A stretch of DNA of 64,000 nucleotides, taken from Phenylobacterium deserti (GTDB lineage: Bacteria > Pseudomonadota > Alphaproteobacteria > Caulobacterales > Caulobacteraceae). This document shows positions 1-8,728 of the stretch, piece after piece. Each line of letters begins with the position of its first letter. Within the stretch, counting starts at the first letter, position 1. The DNA is taken from positions 93,384 through 157,383 of the forward strand of contig CAMCIK010000002.1 of the NCBI GenBank assembly GCA_945874825.1, written 5' to 3'. The notes below the pieces were generated by a model. That model saw nothing but the letters and a program-made list of their open reading frames with translations. It was not told where the DNA came from and ran no database searches. The position numbers and the translations under genes were made by a program.

Positions 1-192
1 CCCGCCATCCACTCGGCAGCTATTTCCACCCTTCTGGTCCAGGAGCTGGGCGGAGCCACCGTTATCGGGCCCCTGCTGCTGGGTCTGGAGAAGTCCGTAC
101 AGATCGCGCCCCTCGGCGCCTCGGTGTCCAAGATCCTGCAGATGGCCACACTGGCTGCCTACGAGCAGGACGTGGTGGACGAGCAGGCCTGA
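1..192 (+). CDS. maeB: NADP-dependent malic enzyme, C-terminal fragment (phosphotransacetylase-like domain)
   Basis: The gene enters the window from the left in frame 1 and ends at a TGA at 190-192, so only the last 63 residues are visible. These contain GGATVIGPLLLGLEK and VQIAPLGASVSKILQMA. They match the end of the PTA-like domain found at the C-terminus of long bacterial MaeB-type malic enzymes, which decarboxylate malate to pyruvate with NADP. The catalytic domain lies outside the window. A free-standing phosphate acetyltransferase would look similar at this end. The stop abuts the convergent stop of the next gene with no gap. Confidence 0.75.
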   Translation, partial: PAIHSAAISTLLVQELGGATVIGPLLLGLEKSVQIAPLGASVSKILQMATLAAYEQDVVDEQA

Positions 193-1296
193 TCAGGCTT
201 TCGAGGGCTGGACCCCGCCGGGCCGGCCGTCCGCCGACAGGAGGACCGCCACCCAGCGCGATCCCGGGAACTGGGCGCAGATCACCATCACGATCACCGT
301 GAGGGGGGTCGAGAGGAACATGCCAATCACCCCCCAGAGCCATCCCCAGAAGGCGAGGGACAAGAGCACGACCAGCGGGTCCATGTTGAGGCTGCGCGCC
401 TGCATCCGCGGCGCAATGATGTTGCCCACCACGAAGTGAAGGCCCTGCAGGACGGCGTAGAGGAAGATCGCCTGCCAGAGGGTCGGGAACTGCATGAGGG
501 CAAAGACCGGCGCGATCACCACACCGAGGGCGGCGCCAAGGATGGGGATGTAGCAGGCCAGGAAGATGAGCACGGCCAGGAAGGTCGCACCGTCCAGGCC
601 GACGATGGTCATGGCCACCCAGGAGGCCGCCGCGATCATCAGGCCGGTGATGGTCTGGACCCAGAGGTACTGCTCCACAGACCCGAGGATCGACCGGTAG
701 GCAATGACCATGTTGCGGCGCTCACCGCGCTCCGTCGACAGGTTCAGGACCTTGCGCTCGAACGCCCGGCCGGAGGCGAGGAGGAAGCCAAGGTAGATGA
801 GGATCAGGACGGTGTCAGCGGCCAGGTTGCGGACCACCCCCGCTGCGCTGGCGAGATAGGCCCCCGGGTTCAGCTGCAGCAGGAGCTCATCCAGGGTCGG
901 CACGGATGCCGTGTGGAGCGCGCCGGCCAGCCGGGAGATCAGGTCGTTGAGCCGGGGCGCGTAGCTCACCAGCTTGCTGGCGAAGGCGGACGCATTGTCG
1001 ATGGTCAGGACCAGAAGGACGCCGAAGAGGACGATAGTGATGAGGAGGGCGGCGGGCATGCCGAAGCGTCTGCCGCCAGGAAGCATCTGCCCCAGGAGGC
1101 GCTCGAGGGAGTTGGCGAAGCTCTGGATGACCACCGCCAGGAACACGGCCATGGCCAAGGGCGCCAGCACGCCGGAAAGGAACTTGGCCGCCGTCGCCGT
1201 CGCGATAACGGCCAGTATGCCCAGGCAGACCTGTTCGAAGGTCGCGTGGGATTCGGCGCGGGGGACGGGGCTGGGGGAGGAGTCGGCAGGGTTCAC
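193..1296 (-). CDS. AI-2E family transporter (PerM/UPF0118 permease)
   Basis: This is an integral membrane protein of about 367 residues with several hydrophobic segments (FLSGVLAPLAMAVFLAVVIQ near the N-terminus; LIFLACYIPILGAALGVVIA; a final FLSTPLTVIVMVICAQF). The order of segments is that of the AI-2E exporter family, whose substrates vary and are mostly unknown. The ORF track begins at 1488, but that extension runs into the divergent ATPase gene and has no membrane character. A GTG at 1296 (VNPADSSPSP) gives the usual family length. It is convergent with the malic enzyme gene and divergent from the YjgR-like gene. Confidence 0.85.
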   Translation of the reverse strand: MNPADSSPSPVPRAESHATFEQVCLGILAVIATATAAKFLSGVLAPLAMAVFLAVVIQSFANSLERLLGQMLPGGRRFGMPAALLITIVLFGVLLVLTIDNASAFASKLVSYAPRLNDLISRLAGALHTASVPTLDELLLQLNPGAYLASAAGVVRNLAADTVLILIYLGFLLASGRAFERKVLNLSTERGERRNMVIAYRSILGSVEQYLWVQTITGLMIAAASWVAMTIVGLDGATFLAVLIFLACYIPILGAALGVVIAPVFALMQFPTLWQAIFLYAVLQGLHFVVGNIIAPRMQARSLNMDPLVVLLSLAFWGWLWGVIGMFLSTPLTVIVMVICAQFPGSRWVAVLLSADGRPGGVQPSKA

Positions 1297-1324
1297 GTAC
1301 GCAACATGCCACAGAGCGCCGGCT

Positions 1325-1354
1325 TTGCGAAACCCCGGCCACAGGCGATACAGT
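1325..1354 (+). promoter_or_regulatory. Candidate sigma-70-type promoter of the YjgR-like gene
   Basis: TTGCGA, an 18-nt spacer and TACAGT lie about 50 nt upstream of the chosen ATG at 1402, in the divergent gap. Read by eye only. Confidence 0.35.
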
Positions 1355-1401
1355 TGCGATGAAGGCGGGGCGCGGCCCTGCAGGACATGTCTGGAGGGCC
1401 C

Positions 1402-2862
1402 ATGACAGAAGCGACGCAGCCTGAGGGCGTTCTCATCGGCAGATCGGGCCATCCCGAGATCCTGCGCCTGGACCGGGCCAACCGGCATGGGCTGGTGGCG
1501 GGGGCCACGGGGACTGGCAAGACGGTCACCCTGCAGATCCTGGCCCAGGGCCTGTCCGACGCCGGGGTCCCGGTCTTCGCCGCCGACGTCAAGGGAGACC
1601 TCTGCGGGATCGCCGTGCCCGGAGAGCCGGGCGAGAAGATGCTGGCGCGGGCCCGGTCAATGGACCTGGACCTCAGCCCGATCGCCGCCCCGGTCATCCT
1701 GTGGGACCTGTTCGGCGCCCAGGGCCATCCCATCCGCGCCACCGTGTCAGAGGTCGGGCCCCTCCTGATCTCCCGCATGCTAGAGCTGAACGAAGTCCAG
1801 GAGGGCGTCCTGTCGGTGGTGTTCCGCGCCGCCGACGACGAAGGCCTCCTGCTCCTGGACATGAAGGATCTCCAGGCCGCCCTGACCTTCGCCTCCGAGA
1901 ACGCCGCCGCCCTGGGCGCCCGCTACGGCAACGTCTCGACGGCTACCGTGGCCACCATCCAGCGCAAGCTCCTGGTGCTTGAGGACCAGGGCGGGGCCGG
2001 CCTGTTCGGCGAACCCGCCCTCGACCTGTCCGACTTCATGCGGCGGGACCCCCAGGGGCGTGGCTACGTTAACATCCTGGCCGCGGACCGGCTGATCGCC
2101 TCGCCCCGGCTCTACGCCACCTTCCTGCTCTGGCTCATGTCCGAGCTCTTCGAAGCCCTGCCCGAGGTTGGCGACGCCGACCGGCCCAAGCTGGCCTTCT
2201 TCTTCGACGAGGCCCACCTCCTGTTCCGGGATGCGCCGAAGTCCCTCCTGGAGAAGGTCGAGCAGGTGGTGCGCCTGATCCGGTCCAAGGGCGTCGGGGT
2301 CTATTTCGTCACCCAGAACCCGGCCGATATCCCCGACAGCGTCCTGGGCCAACTGGGGAACCGCATCCAGCACGCCCTGCGGGCCTATACTCCCGCCGAA
2401 CAGAGGGGGCTGAAGGCAGCGGCGGCCAGCTTCCGGGTCAATCCCGACTTCGACACCGCCGAGGCCATCCAGGGCCTGGGCGTGGGCGAGGCCCTGGTCT
2501 CGGTGCTCGACGAAAAGGGCGCGCCCACAGTGGTGCAGAAGACCCTGATCCGCCCGCCGGCCTCCCGCCTTGGCCCCCTGTCCCCCGGGGAAAGGGCGGC
2601 CCTGATGGGCTCGAGCCCCGTCCGGGGCGCCTATGACCAGGCCATCGACCGCGACAGCGCCTTTGAAGTCCTCAAGGCCCGGGCAGCGGCCAAGGCCGGG
2701 CAGGTCCCCGCACCGGGGCGGGCCCCGGCCCGGGCTCCGTCGGCAAGCCGCGGTCGCCAGTCCATGGGCGAAACCTTCACCAAGCAACTCCTGCGCACCC
2801 TGGCTTCCTCCGCCGGTCGGGAGATCATGCGCGGGGTCCTCGGGGGCATGCGCCGGCGCTGA
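1402..2862 (+). CDS. HerA/YjgR-like ATPase (DUF853, helicase HerA-like)
   Basis: The protein has 486 residues. A Walker A motif GATGTGKT lies near residue 40, and a Walker B-like LAFFFDEAHLLF near residue 270 is followed by FVTQNPADIPDSVLGQLGNR. This is the YjgR/DUF853 branch of the HerA-FtsK superfamily, ring-forming ATPases whose cellular role is not settled. The C-terminal tail is rich in Ala, Pro and Arg. The track start is 1387, but GGAGG sits six bases before the ATG at 1402, so I prefer that start. A strong hairpin follows the stop. Confidence 0.85.
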   Translation: MTEATQPEGVLIGRSGHPEILRLDRANRHGLVAGATGTGKTVTLQILAQGLSDAGVPVFAADVKGDLCGIAVPGEPGEKMLARARSMDLDLSPIAAPVILWDLFGAQGHPIRATVSEVGPLLISRMLELNEVQEGVLSVVFRAADDEGLLLLDMKDLQAALTFASENAAALGARYGNVSTATVATIQRKLLVLEDQGGAGLFGEPALDLSDFMRRDPQGRGYVNILAADRLIASPRLYATFLLWLMSELFEALPEVGDADRPKLAFFFDEAHLLFRDAPKSLLEKVEQVVRLIRSKGVGVYFVTQNPADIPDSVLGQLGNRIQHALRAYTPAEQRGLKAAAASFRVNPDFDTAEAIQGLGVGEALVSVLDEKGAPTVVQKTLIRPPASRLGPLSPGERAALMGSSPVRGAYDQAIDRDSAFEVLKARAAAKAGQVPAPGRAPARAPSASRGRQSMGETFTKQLLRTLASSAGREIMRGVLGGMRRR

Positions 2863-2869
2863 CGGCACG

Positions 2870-2908
2870 AAAAAGGGGCCGGCCCCGAAGGACCGGCCCC
2901 TCGTTTCG
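2870..2908. terminator. Bidirectional transcription terminator
   Basis: GGGGCCGG and CCGGCCCC form a perfect 8-bp stem with a 10-nt loop. An A run lies on the left (AAAAA) and TCGTTT on the right. It sits between the convergent YjgR-like and SDR genes and could serve both. Confidence 0.7.
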
Positions 2909-2922
2909 CAAGAGTTCGAAGT

Positions 2923-3705
2923 CTAGCGCGGCGCCATACGGATGGAGCCGTCGAGGCGCACGTCCTCGCCGTTGAAGTAGCCGTTGGTGATCATGGTCAG
3001 GGCCAGCTGGGCGTACTCCTCGGGATTGCCGAGACGCTTGGGGAAGGGCACCGAGGCCGCCAGGGCTTCCTTCACCTGGGGCGGGGCCCCGTTCATCAGC
3101 GGGGTCGAGAAGATGCCCGGCAGGATGGTGTTCACCCGGATGCCGTCTCCGGCGAGGTCACGGGCGATGGGCAGGGTCATGCCCACCACGCCGCCCTTGG
3201 AGGCGGAATAGGCCGCCTGGCCCATCTGGCCATCCTCGGCCGCCACGGAGGCGGTATTGACGATGGCGCCACGCTCACCGTCCTCGAGGGGCTCGAGGTC
3301 CAGCATGCCCTTCGCCGACTTAGCAACGCAGCGGAAGGTGCCGACCAGATTGATCTGGATGATCAGGTTGAAGGCGTCGAGGGGGAAGTGCTTGGTCTCG
3401 CCGGTCTGCCTGTCGCGGCTGGCGGTCTTGGCGGCGTTGCCGGTGCCGGCGCAGTTCACGAGAATGCGCTCCTGGCCGTGCGCGGCGCGGGCCTTTTCGA
3501 AGGCGGCGTCGACGTCGGCGTCAGACGTGACATTGCATTTGCAGAACACGCCGCCCACTTCTTTGGCGACTTGTTCGCCCTTCGCCTCATTCATGTCGAA
3601 AATGGCGACCTTGACTCCGTGTGACGCGAGGGCGCGGACTGTGGCCTCGCCGAGGCCGGAAGCGCCGCCGGTAACGACGGCGGCAATGGAGGAATCGAGT
3701 TTCAT
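2923..3705 (-). CDS. SDR oxidoreductase, 3-hydroxyacyl-CoA dehydrogenase type 2-like
   Basis: This is a 260-residue classical short-chain dehydrogenase. The cofactor motif is TGGASGLG near residue 13, NCAG is in the middle, and the catalytic YSASKGG lies in GQAAYSASKGGVVGMT. The long insertion (RDRQTGETKHFPLDAFN) and overall pattern resemble the HSD17B10 / 3-hydroxyacyl-CoA dehydrogenase group, which oxidises short-chain 3-hydroxyacyl-CoAs with NAD. The track ORF starts at 3750, but MKLDSSIAAVVTGG at 3705 matches the family N-terminus. Substrate is inferred from family only. Confidence 0.82.
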   Translation of the reverse strand: MKLDSSIAAVVTGGASGLGEATVRALASHGVKVAIFDMNEAKGEQVAKEVGGVFCKCNVTSDADVDAAFEKARAAHGQERILVNCAGTGNAAKTASRDRQTGETKHFPLDAFNLIIQINLVGTFRCVAKSAKGMLDLEPLEDGERGAIVNTASVAAEDGQMGQAAYSASKGGVVGMTLPIARDLAGDGIRVNTILPGIFSTPLMNGAPPQVKEALAASVPFPKRLGNPEEYAQLALTMITNGYFNGEDVRLDGSIRMAPR

Positions 3706-3762
3706 GGACGCTGAGCTCCCGTGCTCGTCTAAGGGAAAACCTGAACCCATGCCTTTATCCCG

Positions 3763-4188
3763 ATGAACGCCGACTCAAAAGCATCACGCGACGTAAATCC
3801 GGGGGGAATCGACCCCGACTCGCCAATCCATCCTGACCGGGCCCTGGTTCCTGAGGTCATCCGGGTCAATGAAAGCCGGGTCCGGCGGGGTTTCTGGCCG
3901 AAGATCCGGCGGGTCGCCTCGCGGATTCCCTTCGCCACCGACGCCCTCGCCGTCTGGCGGTGCGCGCAGGACCCGGCGACGCCCCGCACCGCCAAGGCAC
4001 TCATGGTGGCGGCCCTGGCCTATTTCGTCCTGCCGACGGACACCCTGCCCGACTTCCTGGGGGTCGTGGGCTTCACGGACGACGCCGCCGTTTTCACCGC
4101 CCTGCTGGCGCTGATCGGCAAGCACCTCAAGCCCGAGCATCGCGCAGCCGCGGCGGCCGACCTGGCGCGCCTGCGCGGTGAGGACTAG
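3763..4188 (+). CDS. YkvA/DUF1232 family protein
   Basis: This 141-residue protein carries the DUF1232 core in its second half (AALAYFVLPTDTLPDFLGVVGFTDDAAVF). That core is a hydrophobic hairpin with the conserved PxDxxPD signature. The first 60 residues are polar and low in known motifs. Family function is unknown; members are small and probably membrane-associated. The stop codon TAG at 4186-4188 lies inside the first bases of a palindromic repeat. Confidence 0.8.
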   Translation: MNADSKASRDVNPGGIDPDSPIHPDRALVPEVIRVNESRVRRGFWPKIRRVASRIPFATDALAVWRCAQDPATPRTAKALMVAALAYFVLPTDTLPDFLGVVGFTDDAAVFTALLALIGKHLKPEHRAAAAADLARLRGED

Positions 4189-4236
4189 ATCCTGTTCCGA
4201 TATGTGGGAACCGGTTATCGGATCCAAACAGGATCT
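4187..4236. repeat. Palindromic intergenic repeat, copy 1, module A
   Basis: AGATCCTGTT (4187-4196) pairs perfectly with AACAGGATCT (4227-4236), and CCGATA pairs with TATCGG inside. The same unit occurs at 25004, 51301 and 60529. Its first bases overlap the stop codon of the DUF1232 gene. Confidence 0.9.
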
Positions 4237-4251
4237 AACGTTTTGGACATG

Positions 4252-4294
4252 GAGCCTGTTCCCTTCAGTCGTTCCATCTGAAGGGAACAGGCTC
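4252..4294. repeat. Palindromic intergenic repeat, copy 1, module B (17-bp perfect hairpin)
   Basis: GAGCCTGTTCCCTTCAG and CTGAAGGGAACAGGCTC form a perfect 17-bp stem around a 9-nt loop. The last base of the stem is part of the CTA that reads as TAG stop for the aldehyde dehydrogenase on the minus strand. A degraded relative follows module A at 51364. Confidence 0.88.
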
Positions 4295-5712
4295 TAGGCC
4301 TTGATCTGGCCGTCCAGCATCTTGCGGATGCCGGGGCCGTAGGGCGGGCGCAGCATCTTCAGCGGGCCGATGTCGTTCTTCATCTGGCTGAAGATGGCCT
4401 TGCGGTGGCTGAACTCCCGGAAGCCGTCGACGCCGTGATAGCTGCCCATGCCGGAAGGACCGACGCCACCGAAGGGCAGGTCTTCCTGGGCCACATGCAT
4501 GATCACGTCGTTCACGGTAACGCCCCCGGCCGTCGTCCGGCTCAGCACCTCTTCGCGCTCGGCGGGGTCATCGCCGAAGTAGTAGAGGCCCAGGGGCCGG
4601 TCGTGGTCGTTCACATAGGCCAGGGCCTCGTCGAGGGTCTCGTAGCTCTTCACCGGCAGGACCGGGCCGAAGATCTCCTCCTGCATCACCTTCATGTCGT
4701 CGGTGGGGTCGAGGATCAGGGTCGGGGCGATCTTGCGATGGGGCTGCTGGGAAAGGTCCTCGCCCTCGGGCTTGAGCTCGATCACCCGGGCGCCCTTGGC
4801 CCGGGCGTCGTCGATGTAGCCAGTAATCCGGTCATAGTGCCGCTGGGCGATGATCGAGGTGTAGTCAGGGTTGTCCTTGATCGTCGGGAACATTGTGGCG
4901 ACGGAGGCGCGGGCAGCGGCGACAAAGCCCTCCACCTGGTCCTTCGGTGCCAGGACGTAGTCGGGAGCCAGGCAGATCTGGCCCGCATTCAGCGTCTTGC
5001 CGTTCATGACCCGGGCGGCGGCCACCTTCAGGTCCGCTGACTTGCCCAGGATCACCGGGCTCTTGCCGCCGAGCTCGAGGGTGACGGGCACCAGGTTCTC
5101 GGCCGCGGCACGCATGACGTGGCGGGCGACCGAGGTCGCCCCCGTGAAGATCAGGTGGTCGAAGGCCAGGCGCGAGAAGGCCTCGCCCACCTCCGGCCCG
5201 CCGGTGACCACGGCGATCTCCTCCTCGGAGAAGGCACCCGCAAACATCGTGGACATCAGCTCGGAAGTGGCCGGCGTGAACTCAGAAGGCTTGATCATAG
5301 CCCGGTTGCCGGCCGCCAGTATGCCCGCGAGGGGCGCAAAGGTCAGGTTGACGGGGAAGTTCCAGGGGCTGATCACCCCCACCACGCCCTTGGGCTGGAA
5401 GCGCACCTCGGCCTTGGCGCCGAACAGGCCCAGGATGGCGGGGGTCGGCTTGCGCTTCTCGGGGCGCATCCATTTGGCGAGGTTGTCCCGGGCGTGCTGC
5501 AGTGGGCCGATGGAGCCGGCAATGTCGGTGAAGGCCGTGGCCTCCCGGGACCGGGAGCCGAAGTCGGTATTGAGGGTCTCCTCGATGGCCTGGCGGTTCT
5601 CGCGCAGGAGGCGGATGCAGCGATCGATGCGTTCGATCCGCAGGGCCGCGCTGGCCTCGCCGTCGCGCAGGTGGGCCGCCTTCTGGCGCTCGAGAATGGC
5701 CTGCATGTCCAT
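4294..5712 (-). CDS. Coniferyl-aldehyde-dehydrogenase-like NAD(P)+ aldehyde dehydrogenase
   Basis: The protein has 472 residues of the aldehyde dehydrogenase fold. GVISPWNFPVNLTFAPLAG belongs to the NAD site, VTLELGGKSPVIL carries the general-base Glu, and LNAGQICLAPDYVL carries the catalytic Cys. The short N-terminus and the C-terminal FREFSHRKAIF resemble coniferyl aldehyde dehydrogenases (CALDH group), which oxidise phenylpropenyl or long-chain aldehydes. The start at 5712 has GGAGG about 8 nt upstream; the track start at 5769 overlaps the next gene. The real substrate cannot be read from sequence. It heads a catabolic-looking minus-strand group. Confidence 0.82.
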   Translation of the reverse strand: MDMQAILERQKAAHLRDGEASAALRIERIDRCIRLLRENRQAIEETLNTDFGSRSREATAFTDIAGSIGPLQHARDNLAKWMRPEKRKPTPAILGLFGAKAEVRFQPKGVVGVISPWNFPVNLTFAPLAGILAAGNRAMIKPSEFTPATSELMSTMFAGAFSEEEIAVVTGGPEVGEAFSRLAFDHLIFTGATSVARHVMRAAAENLVPVTLELGGKSPVILGKSADLKVAAARVMNGKTLNAGQICLAPDYVLAPKDQVEGFVAAARASVATMFPTIKDNPDYTSIIAQRHYDRITGYIDDARAKGARVIELKPEGEDLSQQPHRKIAPTLILDPTDDMKVMQEEIFGPVLPVKSYETLDEALAYVNDHDRPLGLYYFGDDPAEREEVLSRTTAGGVTVNDVIMHVAQEDLPFGGVGPSGMGSYHGVDGFREFSHRKAIFSQMKNDIGPLKMLRPPYGPGIRKMLDGQIKA

Positions 5713-5765
5713 GGGGATCCCTCCGGTCTGACTGGGAGTGAAGAGGCCCAGCGATTGCGCTCCCG

Positions 5766-6680
5766 TCAAGAGCGTACAGCGGCGGCCCTGCGAGAGGCCG
5801 CGTGCTCGCGCCAGGTGATGAAGAGGGTGGAGGCCACCACCACGGCAGCGCCCAGGATCGTCCAGACTGTGGGGATCTCCGCGAACAGGAAGAAGCCGAC
5901 GGCGGCGGCGAAGACGAGGCGGATGTAGTCCACCGGCGCCATGGCGGCGGCGTCGCCTGCGGCCATCCCACGGATGTAGAAGGCCTGGGTCGCGGTGCCC
6001 ATGACGCCCATCAGGGACAGGAGGGCGAGGTCCACAGGCTCGGGCCAGCGCCAGGACAGGAGGGCGCCGGGGACGGAGAAGACCAGGCCCAGGCTCGCGG
6101 ACCAGACCAGGAGGACCATCGGGGCGTGGTCCCGGGTCAGTACCTTCATGCCCGTCACCGTCAGGGCGAAGAGGAAGGACGATGCCAGCATGGCCAGGGC
6201 CGGTAGCCCCAGGGCAAAGTGCCCCCCGACGCCGGGGCGGACCATGATCAACACGCCGGCGAAACCGGCCAGGGCGGCGAAGATGCGCAGGGGTCCAATC
6301 CGCTCGCCCACCACGAAGGCGGCCAGGGGCACCAGCCAGAGGCTACGGGTGAAGGACAGGGCGTTGGCGTCCGCCAGGGGCATGTTCTGGAAGGCGTAGA
6401 AGGACAGCATGGTGCCCAGGGTCCCCGCCGCGGCCCGGAAGACCAGCAGGTCGGCCCGGCTGGTGGCGAAGGCCGCTGACCGGTGATGGAGGATGATCGG
6501 CAACAGGATCAGGAAGCCCGCCGCCTGGCGGTAGAAGGTCTGCAGCCCCGGGGAGTAGCCTGCGCCAAGGTACTTGATGAGGGTCGTCATGACCGTGAAG
6601 GCCAGGGCCGACGCCGTCATCCAGAGGGCACCCTGGACGTTGGGGGAAAGCCCGGTGAAGGCGGCCGCGGCGCGGTTCAA
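5766..6680 (-). CDS. DMT superfamily (EamA) exporter
   Basis: This 304-residue membrane protein has about ten hydrophobic segments arranged as two EamA repeats: GALWMTASALAFTVMTTLIKYLG at the start, and GLPALAMLASSFLFALTVTGMKVL opening the second half. Drug/metabolite transporters of this type export amino acids, metabolites or toxic compounds. Its start overlaps the stop of the SDR gene upstream by 4 nt (ATGA), so the two are probably co-translated. The substrate is not predictable. Confidence 0.85.
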   Translation of the reverse strand: MNRAAAAFTGLSPNVQGALWMTASALAFTVMTTLIKYLGAGYSPGLQTFYRQAAGFLILLPIILHHRSAAFATSRADLLVFRAAAGTLGTMLSFYAFQNMPLADANALSFTRSLWLVPLAAFVVGERIGPLRIFAALAGFAGVLIMVRPGVGGHFALGLPALAMLASSFLFALTVTGMKVLTRDHAPMVLLVWSASLGLVFSVPGALLSWRWPEPVDLALLSLMGVMGTATQAFYIRGMAAGDAAAMAPVDYIRLVFAAAVGFFLFAEIPTVWTILGAAVVVASTLFITWREHAASRRAAAVRS

Positions 6681-7546
6681 CCCTGTCCGGAGCCCGGAGC
6701 CACCTGCATGAGGGACTCCCCGAAGATCGCCGCAAACGGGGACCCGGCCTCAGGGTCCCAGCTGTGGCGCGAGCCCACCGTGATGCCGCCATCCACCACC
6801 AGGTGGGTCCCGGTCACGAAGGCCGAGGCGTCGGAGGCCAGGTAGAGGGCGGCCTGGGCGATGTCCTGGGGCAGGCCGGGCTTCTTCACCGGCTGGGCGA
6901 TCTGGGCGTTCTGGGCCACCAGGGCGGCCATCTGGTCGGCGGCGTCCCGGGTCATGCCCATGGTGGCGCCAAAGATGGAGGTGGCGATCAGCCCGGGGCA
7001 GATGGCGTTGACCCGGATGCCCTGGGGCGACAGTTGGGCGGCGGCGCAGCGGCTCATGTGCACCACCCCAGCCTTGGCCGTGGAATAGGCGATCGGGCCC
7101 CAGCCCGCCTGCAGGCCGGCGATGGAGGCGGTGTTGATGATCGACCCGCCGCCCCGCTTCAGCATGGCGGGCACCGCATGCTTCATGCCCAGGGCCGGGC
7201 CCCGGACCAGGATGTCGAAGATCCAGTTCCAGCCATCGGCGGTGACCTCGGTGATGGCCCCCATCCGGTCCGAGATGCCGGCGTTGTTGAACTGGATGTC
7301 GAGGCCGCCAAAGGCACTCTCGGCCAGGGCCACGGCCGCCACGATGTCCGCCTCGGCGGTGACATCACAGCGCGCATAGCGCACGGCGTCCGGGAACCGG
7401 CGCTCAAGCATGGCGCCCTTTTCGTCCTGGACGTCGGCGGCGATCACCTTCGCTCCCTCCGAGATGAAGAGTTCCAGGGTTCCCAGGCCGATGCCCGAGG
7501 CCGCCCCCGTGATCATCGCCACCTTGCCTTCAAGCCTTCCGGCCAT
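6677..7546 (-). CDS. SDR family oxidoreductase
   Basis: This 289-residue classical SDR has TGAASGIG near residue 14 for NAD(P) binding, NNAG in the middle, and the catalytic YSTAKAG following the Ser of NTASIAG. A C-terminal extension (RHSWDPEAGSPFAAIFGES) beyond the VDGGITVG end signature is longer than in minimal SDRs. It is 24 nt downstream of the quinone oxidoreductase gene and overlaps the EamA gene. Context suggests oxidation of a small alcohol or hydroxyacyl compound, but the substrate is unknown. Confidence 0.82.
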   Translation of the reverse strand: MAGRLEGKVAMITGAASGIGLGTLELFISEGAKVIAADVQDEKGAMLERRFPDAVRYARCDVTAEADIVAAVALAESAFGGLDIQFNNAGISDRMGAITEVTADGWNWIFDILVRGPALGMKHAVPAMLKRGGGSIINTASIAGLQAGWGPIAYSTAKAGVVHMSRCAAAQLSPQGIRVNAICPGLIATSIFGATMGMTRDAADQMAALVAQNAQIAQPVKKPGLPQDIAQAALYLASDASAFVTGTHLVVDGGITVGSRHSWDPEAGSPFAAIFGESLMQVAPGSGQG

Positions 7547-7570
7547 GTCCGTTCTCCTGTCCGAAACGCG

Positions 7571-8575
7571 TCAGTCGCCGAGGGTGACGACAACCTTGCC
7601 CATGGCCTTGCGGCTGCCCAGGTGGGCGATGGCGTCGGCGGCCTTCGCAAAGGCGAAGCGCTCGGAGACGTAGGGCCGGATCTTGCCCTGGGCGTAGAGG
7701 TCGATGAGTTCGAGGTTGGCCTTCTGGAAGAGGTCCGGATTGCGGGCCGTCCAGTTACCCCAGATCACACCCACGATGTCGCAGCCCTTCAGCAGGGGCA
7801 GGTTCAGGGGGATGCGGGGGATCTCGCCGGCGGCGAAGCCGATCACGAGGTAACGGCCTTCCCAGGCGATGGAGCGCAGGGCGGGCTCGGCATAGTCGCC
7901 GCCAATGGCGTCGTAGATGACGTTCGCACCCGTCTCGCCGCAGGCCTCCTTGAAGAGTTGGGACAGGTGCTTCTGGCCGTCGCGGTCAAAGGGACCCCGG
8001 CCGTAGACCACGCCGGATTCGGCGCCATGGCGGATGGCGAGGTCGACCTTTTCCTGGGTAGAGCAGGCGGCGATGACCCGGGCCCCCATGGCCTTGCCCA
8101 ACTCGACGGCCGCCAGGCCGACGCCGCCGGCCGCGCCGAGGACCAGCATGGTCTCGCCGGCCTTCAGGTGACCCCGGTCCTTGAGGGCGTGGTAGGAGGT
8201 GCCGTAGGTGAGGATGAAGGCGGCGGCCTCGTCATAGGGCATGGCGTCCGGGATCGGGGTCAGGCGCCCGGCGGGGGCGACGATCTCCTCGACCAGGCCG
8301 CCATGACCGATCTGGGCTAGGACGCGGTCGCCCACCTTCACCTCGGTGACACCCTCGGCGATCTCGGTGACGATGCCCGAAACCTCGCCGCCCGGGGCGA
8401 AGGGCCGCGGGGGCTTGGACTGGTACTTGTCCTCGATGATCAGGACGTCCGGGAAGTTGATGCCGACGGCCTTGACCTGAACCCGGGCGCCGCCTGGGCG
8501 CAGGGCAGGGGCGTCGATGTCCTCGATCACCAGGGTTTCGGGCCCGCCGACAACCTTGCTCAGGACCGCTTTCAT
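7571..8575 (-). CDS. NADPH:quinone oxidoreductase family protein (zinc-free MDR)
   Basis: This 334-residue medium-chain dehydrogenase/reductase starts [19 protein letters not shown]. It carries the GroES-like half, then the Rossmann motif [16 protein letters not shown] near residue 150, and it lacks the structural zinc cysteines of alcohol dehydrogenases. It belongs to the QOR-like group that reduces quinones or enoyl-type compounds with NADPH. The track start at 8620 adds 15 non-family residues. The chosen ATG at 8575 is preceded by GGGGGAGAG. It is the first gene of the minus-strand group ending with the aldehyde dehydrogenase. Confidence 0.85.
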   Translation of the reverse strand: MKAVLSKVVGGPETLVIEDIDAPALRPGGARVQVKAVGINFPDVLIIEDKYQSKPPRPFAPGGEVSGIVTEIAEGVTEVKVGDRVLAQIGHGGLVEEIVAPAGRLTPIPDAMPYDEAAAFILTYGTSYHALKDRGHLKAGETMLVLGAAGGVGLAAVELGKAMGARVIAACSTQEKVDLAIRHGAESGVVYGRGPFDRDGQKHLSQLFKEACGETGANVIYDAIGGDYAEPALRSIAWEGRYLVIGFAAGEIPRIPLNLPLLKGCDIVGVIWGNWTARNPDLFQKANLELIDLYAQGKIRPYVSERFAFAKAADAIAHLGSRKAMGKVVVTLGD

Positions 8576-8674
8576 GTCTCTCTCCCCCAATTCTTGACGC
8601 ACTTGGCGATTGCGGCGCACGCTAGCCCAGCCGTCCGGCGCGCGGAAGCCGTCGGGGCCAAAGAATCAGCGGAT

Positions 8675-8703
8675 TTGGCGGGTGCCCCGGCCTCGCCTAT
8701 AGT
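8675..8703 (+). promoter_or_regulatory. Candidate promoter of rlmN
   Basis: TTGGCG, a 17-nt spacer and TATAGT are followed 25 nt later by the GTG at 8729. This placement puts the upstream start at 8594 ahead of the promoter and therefore argues for GTG 8729 as the translation start. Confidence 0.5.
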
Positions 8704-8728
8704 CCCGCCTCCTGGTGCCGAGGCTTCC

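Noticed and set aside
4187-4300. Insertion sequence or CRISPR repeat
   Set aside because: No transposase gene, no spacers and no regular array; copies are single, dispersed and hairpin-shaped.
6764-8320. 518-residue plus-strand ORF opposite the SDR and quinone oxidoreductase genes
   Set aside because: Shadow of two genes with clear cofactor motifs on the other strand.
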